Assembly (NCBI GenBank): GCA_002395605.1
Contig: DGXO01000086.1
Coordinates: forward strand, 289 to 7,319
DNA: 7,031 nt
Reading direction: 5' to 3'
From: Bacteroidales bacterium UBA4230
GTDB taxonomy: Bacteria > Bacteroidota > Bacteroidia > Bacteroidales > UBA932
Under the pieces are notes generated by a model. The model did no database searches. It was not told where the DNA came from and saw only the letters and a list, made by a program, of their open reading frames with translations. Each line of letters begins with the position of its first letter. Position 1 is the first letter of the stretch. Positions 1-6,143 of this stretch are shown here, in pieces. The position numbers and the translations under genes were made by a program.

Positions 1-1
1 C

Positions 2-688
2 CTTGAGAACTTCTACTCCGAAGATTACACTGAGCTTGAGATTGAAGCCATCTTCAAACTTGTCCTTCTTGGAAAGCGTCCCTCAGAGAAGGAACTTAAC
101 AAGATCCGCAGCGCCTTCCTCCACGACCAGGCGGTCATGGACTGCAAGGCAGGTTGGGCACAGCAGTTCCACATTGGCGCCATCCGCAACAACAACACCA
201 AGATGTTCAACCTGGTTGGCCCCGACACCGGCTTTGACGCCATCCACGACCAAGAGATTGCGGCTGCAGGCCACAAGTTCTTCAACCGCCTTGCCTCCGA
301 GGACGCCCTCACCAAGACCATCCTCTACTGCCTCAACCCCAAGGACAATGAGGTAATGATGACCATGCTCTACACCTTCAACGACGGCACCGTTCCCGGC
401 AAGATGCAGTTCGGCAGCGGCTGGTGGTTCCTGGATCAGGAGGTTGGCATGCGTCGCCAGATGGATGCCCTGAGCGTCCTTGGCCTCTTCTCACGCTTCG
501 TGGGCATGCTCACGGACTCCCGCAGCTTCATCAGCTATCCTCGCCATGAATACTTCCGCCGCATCCTCTGCGACGTCCTTGGCAAGGACATCGAGGAAGG
601 CAAGCTCCCCGCCAGCGAAATTGATTTCATCGGCAAGATGGTGGAGGACATCTCCTACAACAACGCTAAGAACTACTTCAACTTTTAG
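2..688 (+). CDS. uxaC: Glucuronate/galacturonate isomerase UxaC, C-terminal part (5' end outside window)
   Basis: Cytoplasmic hexuronate isomerase that converts D-galacturonate to D-tagaturonate and D-glucuronate to D-fructuronate, the first step after uptake. The frame is open from base 2, with no start codon of its own, so the N-terminal half lies before the window. About 228 residues are present, compared with roughly 470 for the E. coli enzyme. Blocks typical of UxaC are intact: QFHIGAIRNNNTKMF, LVGPDTGFDAIHD, KTILYCLNPKDNEV, PGKMQFGSGWWFLDQ, FVGMLTDSRSF, then YPRHEYFRRILCDVLG, ending NNAKNYFNF before TAG. The first ATG in the frame (137) lies in the middle of the conserved region and is not the true start. 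The gene ends 3 bases before uxaA, which supports co-transcription. Identity is from recognised family motifs and no damage is seen in the part present. Confidence 0.95.
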   Translation, partial: LENFYSEDYTELEIEAIFKLVLLGKRPSEKELNKIRSAFLHDQAVMDCKAGWAQQFHIGAIRNNNTKMFNLVGPDTGFDAIHDQEIAAAGHKFFNRLASEDALTKTILYCLNPKDNEVMMTMLYTFNDGTVPGKMQFGSGWWFLDQEVGMRRQMDALSVLGLFSRFVGMLTDSRSFISYPRHEYFRRILCDVLGKDIEEGKLPASEIDFIGKMVEDISYNNAKNYFNF

Positions 689-691
689 TAT

Positions 692-2257
692 ATGAAGTAC
701 ATCAAGATTAATCCGGCCGATAACGTGGCGGTAGCGCTCCAGGACCTCCAGAAAGGTGAGGTTGTTGAGGGCGTGACCCTCCTTGTGGACATTCCCCGCG
801 GCCATAAGATAGTGCTCAATGACCTCAAGGAAGGGGAGAACGTGATAAAGTACGGCTTTCCCATCGGCCATGTAACAAAAGACGCCAAGGCCGGCACAAT
901 GGTCAACCATGAGTGCATCAAGACTAACCTTGAGGGCCTTCTTGAGTATAAGTATGAACCTATTTTTGATACGCCTTCGCAGACTAAAACTTTTTGCGCT
1001 GAAAATGCGCAAAAAGTTTTGTCTGACTCCGGCGTAAAAGAATATACGTTCAAAGGTTACCGCCGTTCAGACGGCCAGGTGGGCGTACGCAACCAGATAT
1101 GGGTTATCCCTACCGTGGGCTGCGTGAACGGCATCTGCGAAGAGATTGTCCGCCGCTTCAAGGAAGAGATTGCCGGTCAAGCCGGCAATGACGACAGCCG
1201 TCATGCCCGACCTGATCGGGCATCTTCCGTGGATGCCATTGTGGCCTTCCCTCACAACTACGGCTGTTCCCAGCTTGGCGGAGACCATGAGAATACCCGC
1301 ACCATCCTCAAGGACATGGTGCACCACCCCAACGCAGGCGGCGTGCTTGTGGTAAGCCTTGGCTGTGAAAACAACCAGCTGGACGCATTCCGTGAGCTCT
1401 GCGGCCCCGTGGACGAGTCCCGCGTTCGCATGTTCATCACCCAGAAGGTGAAGGACGAGGTAGAGTTCGGCCTTCAGCAGCTCCGTGAAATCTACGCCGT
1501 CGCGTCCAAGGACGTAAGGGAGGATGTCCCCGTGAGCGAACTCCGCGTGGGCCTCAAGTGCGGCGGCTCCGACGGCCTTTCCGGCATCACCGCAAATCCG
1601 CTCCTGGGCGTATTCAGTGACTGGATTGTGGAGCAGGGTGGTACTACCGTCCTCACGGAGGTCCCTGAAATGTTCGGGGCCGAAACCATCCTTATGAACC
1701 GCTGCCAGGATGAGGCTACGTTTGAAAAGACGGTCCACCTTATCAACGACTTCAAGGAGTACTTCATGAAGCAGGGCATGCCCGTTTACGAGAACCCTTC
1801 TCCCGGTAACAAGGCCGGCGGCATCTCCACGCTTGAAGAAAAGAGCCTGGGCTGCACCCAGAAGTGCGGCAAGAGCATAGTCCGCGGCGTCCTCAAATAC
1901 GGTGAGCGCCTTCAGGTGAAGGGCCTCAATCTTCTCAGCGCCCCCGGCAACGACCTCGTGGCATCAACCGCCCTTGCTTCGGCCGGCTGCCAGATAGTGC
2001 TCTTCACAACCGGCCGCGGAACACCCTTCGGCTCCTTTGTGCCCACCATGAAGATATCCACCAACACTCCTCTGTTTGAGGGAAAACCCGGCTGGATTGA
2101 CTTCAACGCCGGCGTCCTCGCCCAGGATGAGCCTATGGCCGAAGTCGCCGCCCGCTTCCGCGACTACGTCCTTGCCGTTGCCTCCGGCGAGCCCGTGAAC
2201 AACGAAAAGAACGGCTACCGCGAGCTCGCCATCTTCAAACAGGGCGTAACACTGTAG
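692..2257 (+). CDS. uxaA: Altronate dehydratase UxaA carrying two palindromic insertions
   Basis: Dehydrates D-altronate to 2-keto-3-deoxy-D-gluconate; the UxaA/GarD family is iron-dependent and cytoplasmic. The N-terminal SAF-like domain (about residues 1-85, beginning MKYIKINPADNVAVAL) is followed by a linker and the large catalytic domain from about residue 117. That domain has FKGYRRSDGQVGVRNQIW, PTVGCVNGICEE, HNYGCSQLGGDHENTR (Cys192), LGCENNQ, LKCGGSDGLSG, LGCTQKCGKS, and SAPGNDLV with TTGRGTPFGSFVPT. At 521 residues it is longer than the usual roughly 495. The excess fits two odd stretches that are also DNA palindromes: residues 97-111 (bases 980-1025) in the interdomain linker, and residues 159-178 (bases 1166-1225) between a helix ending VRRFKE and the VDAIVAFPH strand. 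The frame is kept through both, so a working enzyme is likely. The ATG at 692 follows uxaC by 3 bases. It fits the domain start, and no Shine-Dalgarno is visible. Confidence 0.95.
   Translation: MKYIKINPADNVAVALQDLQKGEVVEGVTLLVDIPRGHKIVLNDLKEGENVIKYGFPIGHVTKDAKAGTMVNHECIKTNLEGLLEYKYEPIFDTPSQTKTFCAENAQKVLSDSGVKEYTFKGYRRSDGQVGVRNQIWVIPTVGCVNGICEEIVRRFKEEIAGQAGNDDSRHARPDRASSVDAIVAFPHNYGCSQLGGDHENTRTILKDMVHHPNAGGVLVVSLGCENNQLDAFRELCGPVDESRVRMFITQKVKDEVEFGLQQLREIYAVASKDVREDVPVSELRVGLKCGGSDGLSGITANPLLGVFSDWIVEQGGTTVLTEVPEMFGAETILMNRCQDEATFEKTVHLINDFKEYFMKQGMPVYENPSPGNKAGGISTLEEKSLGCTQKCGKSIVRGVLKYGERLQVKGLNLLSAPGNDLVASTALASAGCQIVLFTTGRGTPFGSFVPTMKISTNTPLFEGKPGWIDFNAGVLAQDEPMAEVAARFRDYVLAVASGEPVNNEKNGYRELAIFKQGVTL
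980..1025 (+). repeat. Long palindrome inside uxaA (AT-rich, unrelated to the other repeats)
   Basis: A near-perfect inverted repeat. Bases 986-999 (AAAACTTTTTGCGC) pair with 1007-1020 (GCGCAAAAAGTTTT), 14 pairs without a mismatch. After one bulged T at 985, bases 980-984 (CAGAC) pair with 1021-1025 (GTCTG). The loop is 7 bases (TGAAAAT). It reads in frame as QTKTFCAENAQKVLS, residues 97-111, in the linker joining the SAF-like and catalytic domains. The A/T-rich arms contrast with the C/G-ending codons around them, which suggests it arrived as an insertion. No T tract follows the stem, so it is not a normal intrinsic terminator. Its function is unknown, and a search for further genomic copies would decide whether it is a repeat family. 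Confidence 0.8.
1166..1225 (+). repeat. Composite double-hairpin (inverted-pair, REP-like) element inside uxaA, copy 1
   Basis: Hairpin 1 is ATTGCCGG (1169-1176) with CCGGCAAT (1182-1189), 8 pairs and a 5-base loop. Hairpin 2 is ATGCCCGA (1203-1210) with TCGGGCAT (1216-1223), 8 pairs and loop CCTGA. Between them ATGACG (1188-1193) can pair with CGTCAT (1199-1204), competing with the hairpin ends. Read on the minus strand, the first half is GTCAT, stem, loop CTTGA, stem, ATCTC. Read on the plus strand, the second half (1200-1225) is GTCAT, stem, loop CCTGA, stem, ATCT. So the element is two units in inverted orientation, as in BIME elements built of REPs. It is translated as EIAGQAGNDDSRHARPDRAS. 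The outer boundaries are set by similarity to the copy in exuT and are approximate. Confidence 0.85.
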
Positions 2258-2297
2258 GTCGTAGTGATGTTGGAGGCCGATTTCTATGGGGGAACCC

Positions 2298-2311
2298 AAT
2301 AAAACAACAAT
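2298..2311 (+). promoter_or_regulatory. A-rich leader before the pectate lyase start
   Basis: Bases AATAAAACAACAAT directly precede the ATG at 2312, and no purine-rich Shine-Dalgarno lies at the usual distance. A-rich, SD-less initiation regions are typical of Bacteroidota, and the leader supports this ATG as the start, in agreement with the signal peptide that follows. The rest of the 54-base gap (2258-2297) shows only a weak 4-pair TGGG/CCCA hairpin. It has no recognisable TAnnTTTG promoter element and no terminator. Confidence 0.45.
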
Positions 2312-4642
2312 ATGAAGATCAAACACATCATCCCAATACTCCTCACGGCGGCGGTGTCGCTGGTGGCGTTCAGCTGCGCCAAGCCGGAGGAAAACAATGA
2401 CAAGAAGGACGACGGTAAGAAGCCGGAGGTGGTTGAAGGAAAGATCACCGTTTCCGATGACGCCCTGAGCGTTGGCCTGGCTTTTGCCGCGCAGCCGGAA
2501 CCCATTAACCTTGAATTTGCCGCTACACTTGACTGGACGGCCAAGGCAACTGAGAACTGGCTCACCATCACCCCCGCCAGCGGAAAAGCCGGCGATAAGA
2601 TCAAGGTAACGGTAACGGCTACGGAGAATACCGAGCCCGACAGTCGTACGGCAAGTGTTGTTTTTACCTGCGACAAATCCACCGTCACAGTGCCCGTGGT
2701 GCAGCTCCAGAAGAACGCTATGGTCCTTGCACCCGCCACAATCGAAGTCCCCGCCGAAGGCCTTTCCCATGAGATAAAAATCATGTCAAACGTGGCAATA
2801 GAAGCCACTCCGGACGTGGATTGGATCACTGTGGCAGAGACTAAGGCCCTCACAGAAAAGGCCTTCACCGTTGTGGTGGCAGCCAACGAGACCTACGATG
2901 AACGTACCGGTCATGTGGAGTTTGAATCGGCCGCCGGAAGTGAGACAATTACCTTCGTCCAGGCCGGTGCCGAAAAGCCCGAGGAGCCTGGCGACGATCC
3001 CACTCCCGGAGAATCGGCCGATCTTACCTGCCCTACCCCTCCTACAGTTGGCACCGTGGATCCTACTCAGATGGTGGGATACGCTGCTGCAAAGGGCGTG
3101 ACCGGCGGTTCCGGCTCAGGTTCCAAGACCTACCATTTCAACAGCGGCAAGGCCCTCCAGACATGGCTCCTGCAGCGCACCAAGGATGAGAAGAAGGGAG
3201 ACCACACCCCTGTGACCATCTGGCTCAGCGGCACCTTCACGGATACCGACGGCCGCGATTTCTCAAGCGCCCACCCCTGGTTTGACGTCAAGGACGTGTC
3301 CAACCTGAGTTTTATCGGCACGGACAGCTTTGTGATGGACCGTATAGGCATATTCTGCGTGCGCGCCAGCAACATCATCATCCGCAACATCAATTTCCAG
3401 CAGCCCAAGGCCAATAACGGGGCCGATGCAGTGTCCATGCAGGAATGCGACGGCGTGTGGGTAGACCACTGCACTTTCACCTCCCTTAACCAGACCAAGG
3501 ACTACGAAGACGGCTCCACAGATGTGACCCACGGCTCAAAGAACGTCACCGTTTCCTGGTGCCGGTACATCAAAACCCAGAAGAGCTGTCTGGTTGGCCA
3601 TTCCAACAGCCAGACTTCCGATACTGAGATCACCGCAACCTTCCACCACAACTGGTTTGACAACTCCTCCTCACGTCACCCCCGCGTACGCTTTGGCCAG
3701 GCCCATGTGTACAACAACCTCTATGACGGCTGCACCACTTATGGCGCAGGAAGTGCCTACGGTGCAAAGGTCCTTGTGGAATACAACTACTTTGACGGCG
3801 TGCAGCTGCCTACCGACATCTGCACCTATCCCGCCAAGGAAAGCGGAGAATCCAACCTCCAGGGCTCCGTGGCAGGTTACCTCTATCCAACGGAGAATAT
3901 CTACGTGAACCGTCCGGCTAAGGCCAAGGACCCGTATCCGCTTTCAAACGTGAAGTACACAAAGTATAACGGAAGCACCATAGAGCCTCTCACTTATGCC
4001 AATTTCAAGCCCGCGTATGACTACACCGTAACGGCCGCAGAGGACGTTCCCGCCCTTGTCAAGGCCAATGCAGGCTATGGCAAGCTTGGCTTTACGGAGG
4101 CTCCTGTCGCTGTGGACAACGCCGGAATAGACGACTTCAACGGCACTGGTGACGACCCTGTGGATCCCGACCAGGGAGACGAAGACGATCCAGTAGTCCC
4201 CGACACAAGCGCCCACATCTATACCGTGAGCATGCAGTCAAAGGCCCCTGTCCAGACAAAGGACGGCGTGAGCGGTGCCAGCTATTTTGAAACCAGCACT
4301 TCCGTGGCCGATTTCTCCAAGGACTACTCCGGCAGTTTCACAATTGACGGCACAACATATTCCCAGGGTTTCAAGTTTGACAGCAAGGGCTATGTGAAGT
4401 TCACGACATCGGCCACTTTCAGCACAACCGTGCAGTTCTACGCCGCCCGCCGCAAGGCCGATGGCACAGCTTCAATCCAGCTTATCCCTACCGGGGCGGA
4501 TCCCATATTTACGGCCGACACCCCTCACGACACCTATGTGTATTCCGGCGTGATAACCCTTGAGAAGGGTACGGAATATACAATTAAACAAAAATCCGGA
4601 GAGCAGGCTCTCATCCTTGCAATAGTAACCGAAACAGAATAA
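2312..4642 (+). CDS. Secreted PL1-family pectate lyase lipoprotein with two BACON domains
   Basis: Cleaves polygalacturonate by calcium-dependent beta-elimination, probably at the outer cell surface. Residues 1-21 are a lipoprotein signal peptide ending in the lipobox AFSC (Cys22), followed by the acidic stretch AKPEENND, which fits surface export in Bacteroidota. BACON-like domains span about 44-135 (core WLTITPASGKAGD) and about 137-218. After a Pro/Asp/Glu linker, the PL1 beta-helix runs from about 250 to 595. Expected PL1 residues are visible: Asp372 in ADAVSMQ, VWVDH at 382-386, Asp400 and Asp404 (calcium), Lys424 in TQKSCLVG, and Arg455, Arg458 and Arg460 in RHPRVRFG. These match the calcium and catalytic positions known in PelC-type lyases. 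An acidic linker (about 610-632) leads to a beta-rich C-terminal domain (about 635-776) that I cannot assign; carbohydrate binding is a guess. The gene sits inside the uxa operon, 14 bases before uxaB. Confidence 0.92.
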   Translation: MKIKHIIPILLTAAVSLVAFSCAKPEENNDKKDDGKKPEVVEGKITVSDDALSVGLAFAAQPEPINLEFAATLDWTAKATENWLTITPASGKAGDKIKVTVTATENTEPDSRTASVVFTCDKSTVTVPVVQLQKNAMVLAPATIEVPAEGLSHEIKIMSNVAIEATPDVDWITVAETKALTEKAFTVVVAANETYDERTGHVEFESAAGSETITFVQAGAEKPEEPGDDPTPGESADLTCPTPPTVGTVDPTQMVGYAAAKGVTGGSGSGSKTYHFNSGKALQTWLLQRTKDEKKGDHTPVTIWLSGTFTDTDGRDFSSAHPWFDVKDVSNLSFIGTDSFVMDRIGIFCVRASNIIIRNINFQQPKANNGADAVSMQECDGVWVDHCTFTSLNQTKDYEDGSTDVTHGSKNVTVSWCRYIKTQKSCLVGHSNSQTSDTEITATFHHNWFDNSSSRHPRVRFGQAHVYNNLYDGCTTYGAGSAYGAKVLVEYNYFDGVQLPTDICTYPAKESGESNLQGSVAGYLYPTENIYVNRPAKAKDPYPLSNVKYTKYNGSTIEPLTYANFKPAYDYTVTAAEDVPALVKANAGYGKLGFTEAPVAVDNAGIDDFNGTGDDPVDPDQGDEDDPVVPDTSAHIYTVSMQSKAPVQTKDGVSGASYFETSTSVADFSKDYSGSFTIDGTTYSQGFKFDSKGYVKFTTSATFSTTVQFYAARRKADGTASIQLIPTGADPIFTADTPHDTYVYSGVITLEKGTEYTIKQKSGEQALILAIVTETE

Positions 4643-4656
4643 ATCAATAATATAAC
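4643..4656 (+). promoter_or_regulatory. AT-rich leader before uxaB
   Basis: The 14 bases between the pectate lyase stop and the uxaB ATG (ATCAATAATATAAC) are entirely A/T-rich apart from two C residues and contain no Shine-Dalgarno. The short gap leaves little room for a separate promoter or terminator, so uxaB is probably read from the same transcript as the lyase. Confidence 0.4.
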
Positions 4657-6096
4657 ATGGAAAGACTAAACCGCAAATCTGCGCCTCAGGCAAAGCAGTA
4701 CACTGAAAAAGTGATTCAGTTTGGAGAAGGAAACTTCCTTCGTGCATTCATCGAGTGGATTATCTGGAAGACCAACCAGAAGACGGACTTTGGCGGTTCC
4801 GTGGTGGTTGTCCAGCCCATCGAGAAAGGTATGGTAAGCTGGCTCAACGAGCAAGACGGCCTCTATCACCTCAACCTCCAGGGCCTTCAGAACGGTGAGC
4901 CCGTGAACAGCCTGGACCTCATTGACGTGATTTCCCGCGGCCTCAACCCCTACGAGGACTTTGAGGCTTACCTCAAACTTGCCGAACAGCCCGAAATCCG
5001 TTTTGTTATCTCCAACACCACCGAGGCCGGCATCGCCTTCGATCCCGCCTGCAAGCTCACCGACAAGCCCGCAAGCAGCTATCCCGGCAAGCTCACCCAG
5101 CTCCTCTATCACCGCTTCCAGTATTTCAAGGGCGCCGCAGACAAGGGCCTTATCATCTTCCCCTGCGAGCTTATCTTTGAGAACGGCAAGCACCTCAAGG
5201 AATGCATCCGCGAGTACATCAAGCTGTGGAACCTCGGCGAAGAGTTCAGCGCATGGTTCGAAAACGCCTGCGGTGTATACTCCACCCTCGTAGACCGCAT
5301 TGTGCCCGGTTATCCCCGTGACAACGCCGCCGAACTCTGCGAACGCGCCGGTTACGACGACCACCTTCTTGACAAGGCCGAAATCTTCCACCTCTGGGTT
5401 ATCGAGGCTCCCAAGGAAGTGGCCGAAGAATTCCCCGCCGACAAAGCAGGTCTCCATGTCCTCTTCGTCCCTTCAGAGGCTCCTTACCACGAGAGGAAGG
5501 TTACCCTCCTGAACGGTCCCCACACCGTCCTGAGCCCCGTAGGCTACCTCAGCGGCCTCAATACCGTGAAAGAGTGCTGCGAAGACCCTGAAATCGGCCA
5601 GTTTGTACACAAGGTGATGTACGATGAGCTTCTTCCCACCCTCAATCTTCCGGAGTCCGAACTCCTTCAGTTTGCAGGTGATGTCGTGGAGCGCTTCCGC
5701 AACCCGTTCGTGAAGCACTTCGTGACTTCCATCATGCTCAACTCCTTCCCTAAATACAAGACCCGCGACCTCCCCGGCCTCAAGACCTATCTGGAGCGCA
5801 AGGGCGAACTCCCTAAAGGCCTTGTCCTTGGCCTTGCCGGTATCTGCACCTACTACAAGGGCGGAAAGAGGGGAGAAGACGAGATTGTCCCCAACGACGA
5901 TCCCAAGATCATGGAGCTCCTGAAGAACCTCTGGGCCACCGGTGATGTCCGCAAGGTTGCTGAAGGCGTCCTCGCCGACGATTTCATCTGGGGCGAAAAC
6001 CTCAATGCCATCCCCGGCCTCACCGACCTCCTTGCCGCAGACCTTGCCATCATCCAGGCCGAAGGCATGCGCGCCGCCGTCAAATCGATACTTTAA
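4657..6096 (+). CDS. uxaB: Tagaturonate reductase (altronate oxidoreductase) UxaB
   Basis: NADH-dependent reduction of D-tagaturonate to D-altronate in the cytoplasm, between the UxaC and UxaA steps. It belongs to the long-chain mannitol dehydrogenase-like family. The N-terminal nucleotide-binding signature VIQFGEGNFLRAF starts at residue 19. VISNTTEAGI and the block around DRIVPGYPRDNA are typical of UxaB rather than UxuB or mannitol dehydrogenases. The C-terminal catalytic motif K-x4-N-x2-H is present as Lys281, Asn286 and His289 in RKVTLLNGPHTVLSPVGYL. Length is 479 residues against about 483 for E. coli UxaB, so it is full length with no insertion, unlike its neighbours uxaA and exuT. The ATG at 4657 follows the lyase stop by 14 bases, and the protein starts about 20 residues before the Rossmann motif, as expected. 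The TAA stop lies inside a 13-base direct repeat. Confidence 0.95.
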   Translation: MERLNRKSAPQAKQYTEKVIQFGEGNFLRAFIEWIIWKTNQKTDFGGSVVVVQPIEKGMVSWLNEQDGLYHLNLQGLQNGEPVNSLDLIDVISRGLNPYEDFEAYLKLAEQPEIRFVISNTTEAGIAFDPACKLTDKPASSYPGKLTQLLYHRFQYFKGAADKGLIIFPCELIFENGKHLKECIREYIKLWNLGEEFSAWFENACGVYSTLVDRIVPGYPRDNAAELCERAGYDDHLLDKAEIFHLWVIEAPKEVAEEFPADKAGLHVLFVPSEAPYHERKVTLLNGPHTVLSPVGYLSGLNTVKECCEDPEIGQFVHKVMYDELLPTLNLPESELLQFAGDVVERFRNPFVKHFVTSIMLNSFPKYKTRDLPGLKTYLERKGELPKGLVLGLAGICTYYKGGKRGEDEIVPNDDPKIMELLKNLWATGDVRKVAEGVLADDFIWGENLNAIPGLTDLLAADLAIIQAEGMRAAVKSIL

Positions 6097-6123
6097 TTGT
6101 CATTTCTCTATAATTGTCATTTC
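6094..6123 (+). repeat. Pair of 13-base direct repeats spanning the uxaB stop codon
   Basis: TAATTGTCATTTC occurs at 6094-6106 and again at 6111-6123, a period of 17 bases. The first copy begins with the uxaB stop codon TAA, and the second runs into the hairpin unit at 6116-6143. It may be a local duplication of the start of that repeat unit or a trace of how the unit arrived; the sequence alone cannot tell which. Confidence 0.7.
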
Positions 6124-6143
6124 GAGCGAAGTCGAGAAATCTC
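6116..6143 (+). repeat. Single REP-like hairpin unit filling the uxaB-exuT gap
   Basis: The unit begins GTCAT (6116-6120) and ends ATCTC (6139-6143), the same ends as the units inside uxaA and exuT. Its arms are TTTCGA (6120-6125) and TCGAGA (6132-6137), six pairs including one T-G wobble, with loop GCGAAG. ATTTC (6119-6123) can instead pair with GAAAT (6136-6140). It ends at the base before the ATG at 6144. Similar GTCATTTCGA-type repeats are, to my knowledge, scattered through many bacterial genomes. There is no T tract, so it does not look like an intrinsic terminator. Confidence 0.7.

Noticed and set aside
961..968. TATTTTTG matches the Bacteroidota -7 consensus TAnnTTTG just before the palindrome at 980, suggesting an internal promoter.
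   Set aside because: No convincing TTTG lies at the right -33 spacing, and another match (TACGTTTG at 1717-1724) occurs in plain coding sequence, so chance is the simpler explanation.
980..1025. Palindrome in uxaA as a Rho-independent terminator or attenuator.
   Set aside because: It lies inside an intact coding frame and no T tract follows the stem; bases after 1025 are GACTCCGGCG.
1166..1225. Two-copy repeat as part of a CRISPR array or an insertion sequence.
   Set aside because: The copies are 5.7 kb apart with no regular spacers, and no transposase or terminal-repeat-bounded gene is present in the window.
2258..2311. The uxaA-lyase gap as a riboswitch or promoter region.
   Set aside because: Only 54 bases, with one weak 4-pair hairpin and no recognisable promoter elements; it looks like a plain spacer with an A-rich leader.
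1964..2770. Minus-strand open frame of 268 codons.
   Set aside because: It straddles the uxaA end and the pectate lyase start, shows no recognisable protein family, and is a by-product of the C/G-ending codons of the plus-strand genes.
4666..5457. Minus-strand open frame of 263 codons opposite uxaB.
   Set aside because: uxaB on the plus strand has full family motifs; the opposite frame is rich in Val/Gly/Leu/Glu as expected for an antisense shadow and shows no family motif.
6116..6143. Hairpin between uxaB and exuT as a transcription terminator.
   Set aside because: The stem is short and followed by ATCTCATGAG rather than a T run, and exuT belongs to the same pathway downstream.
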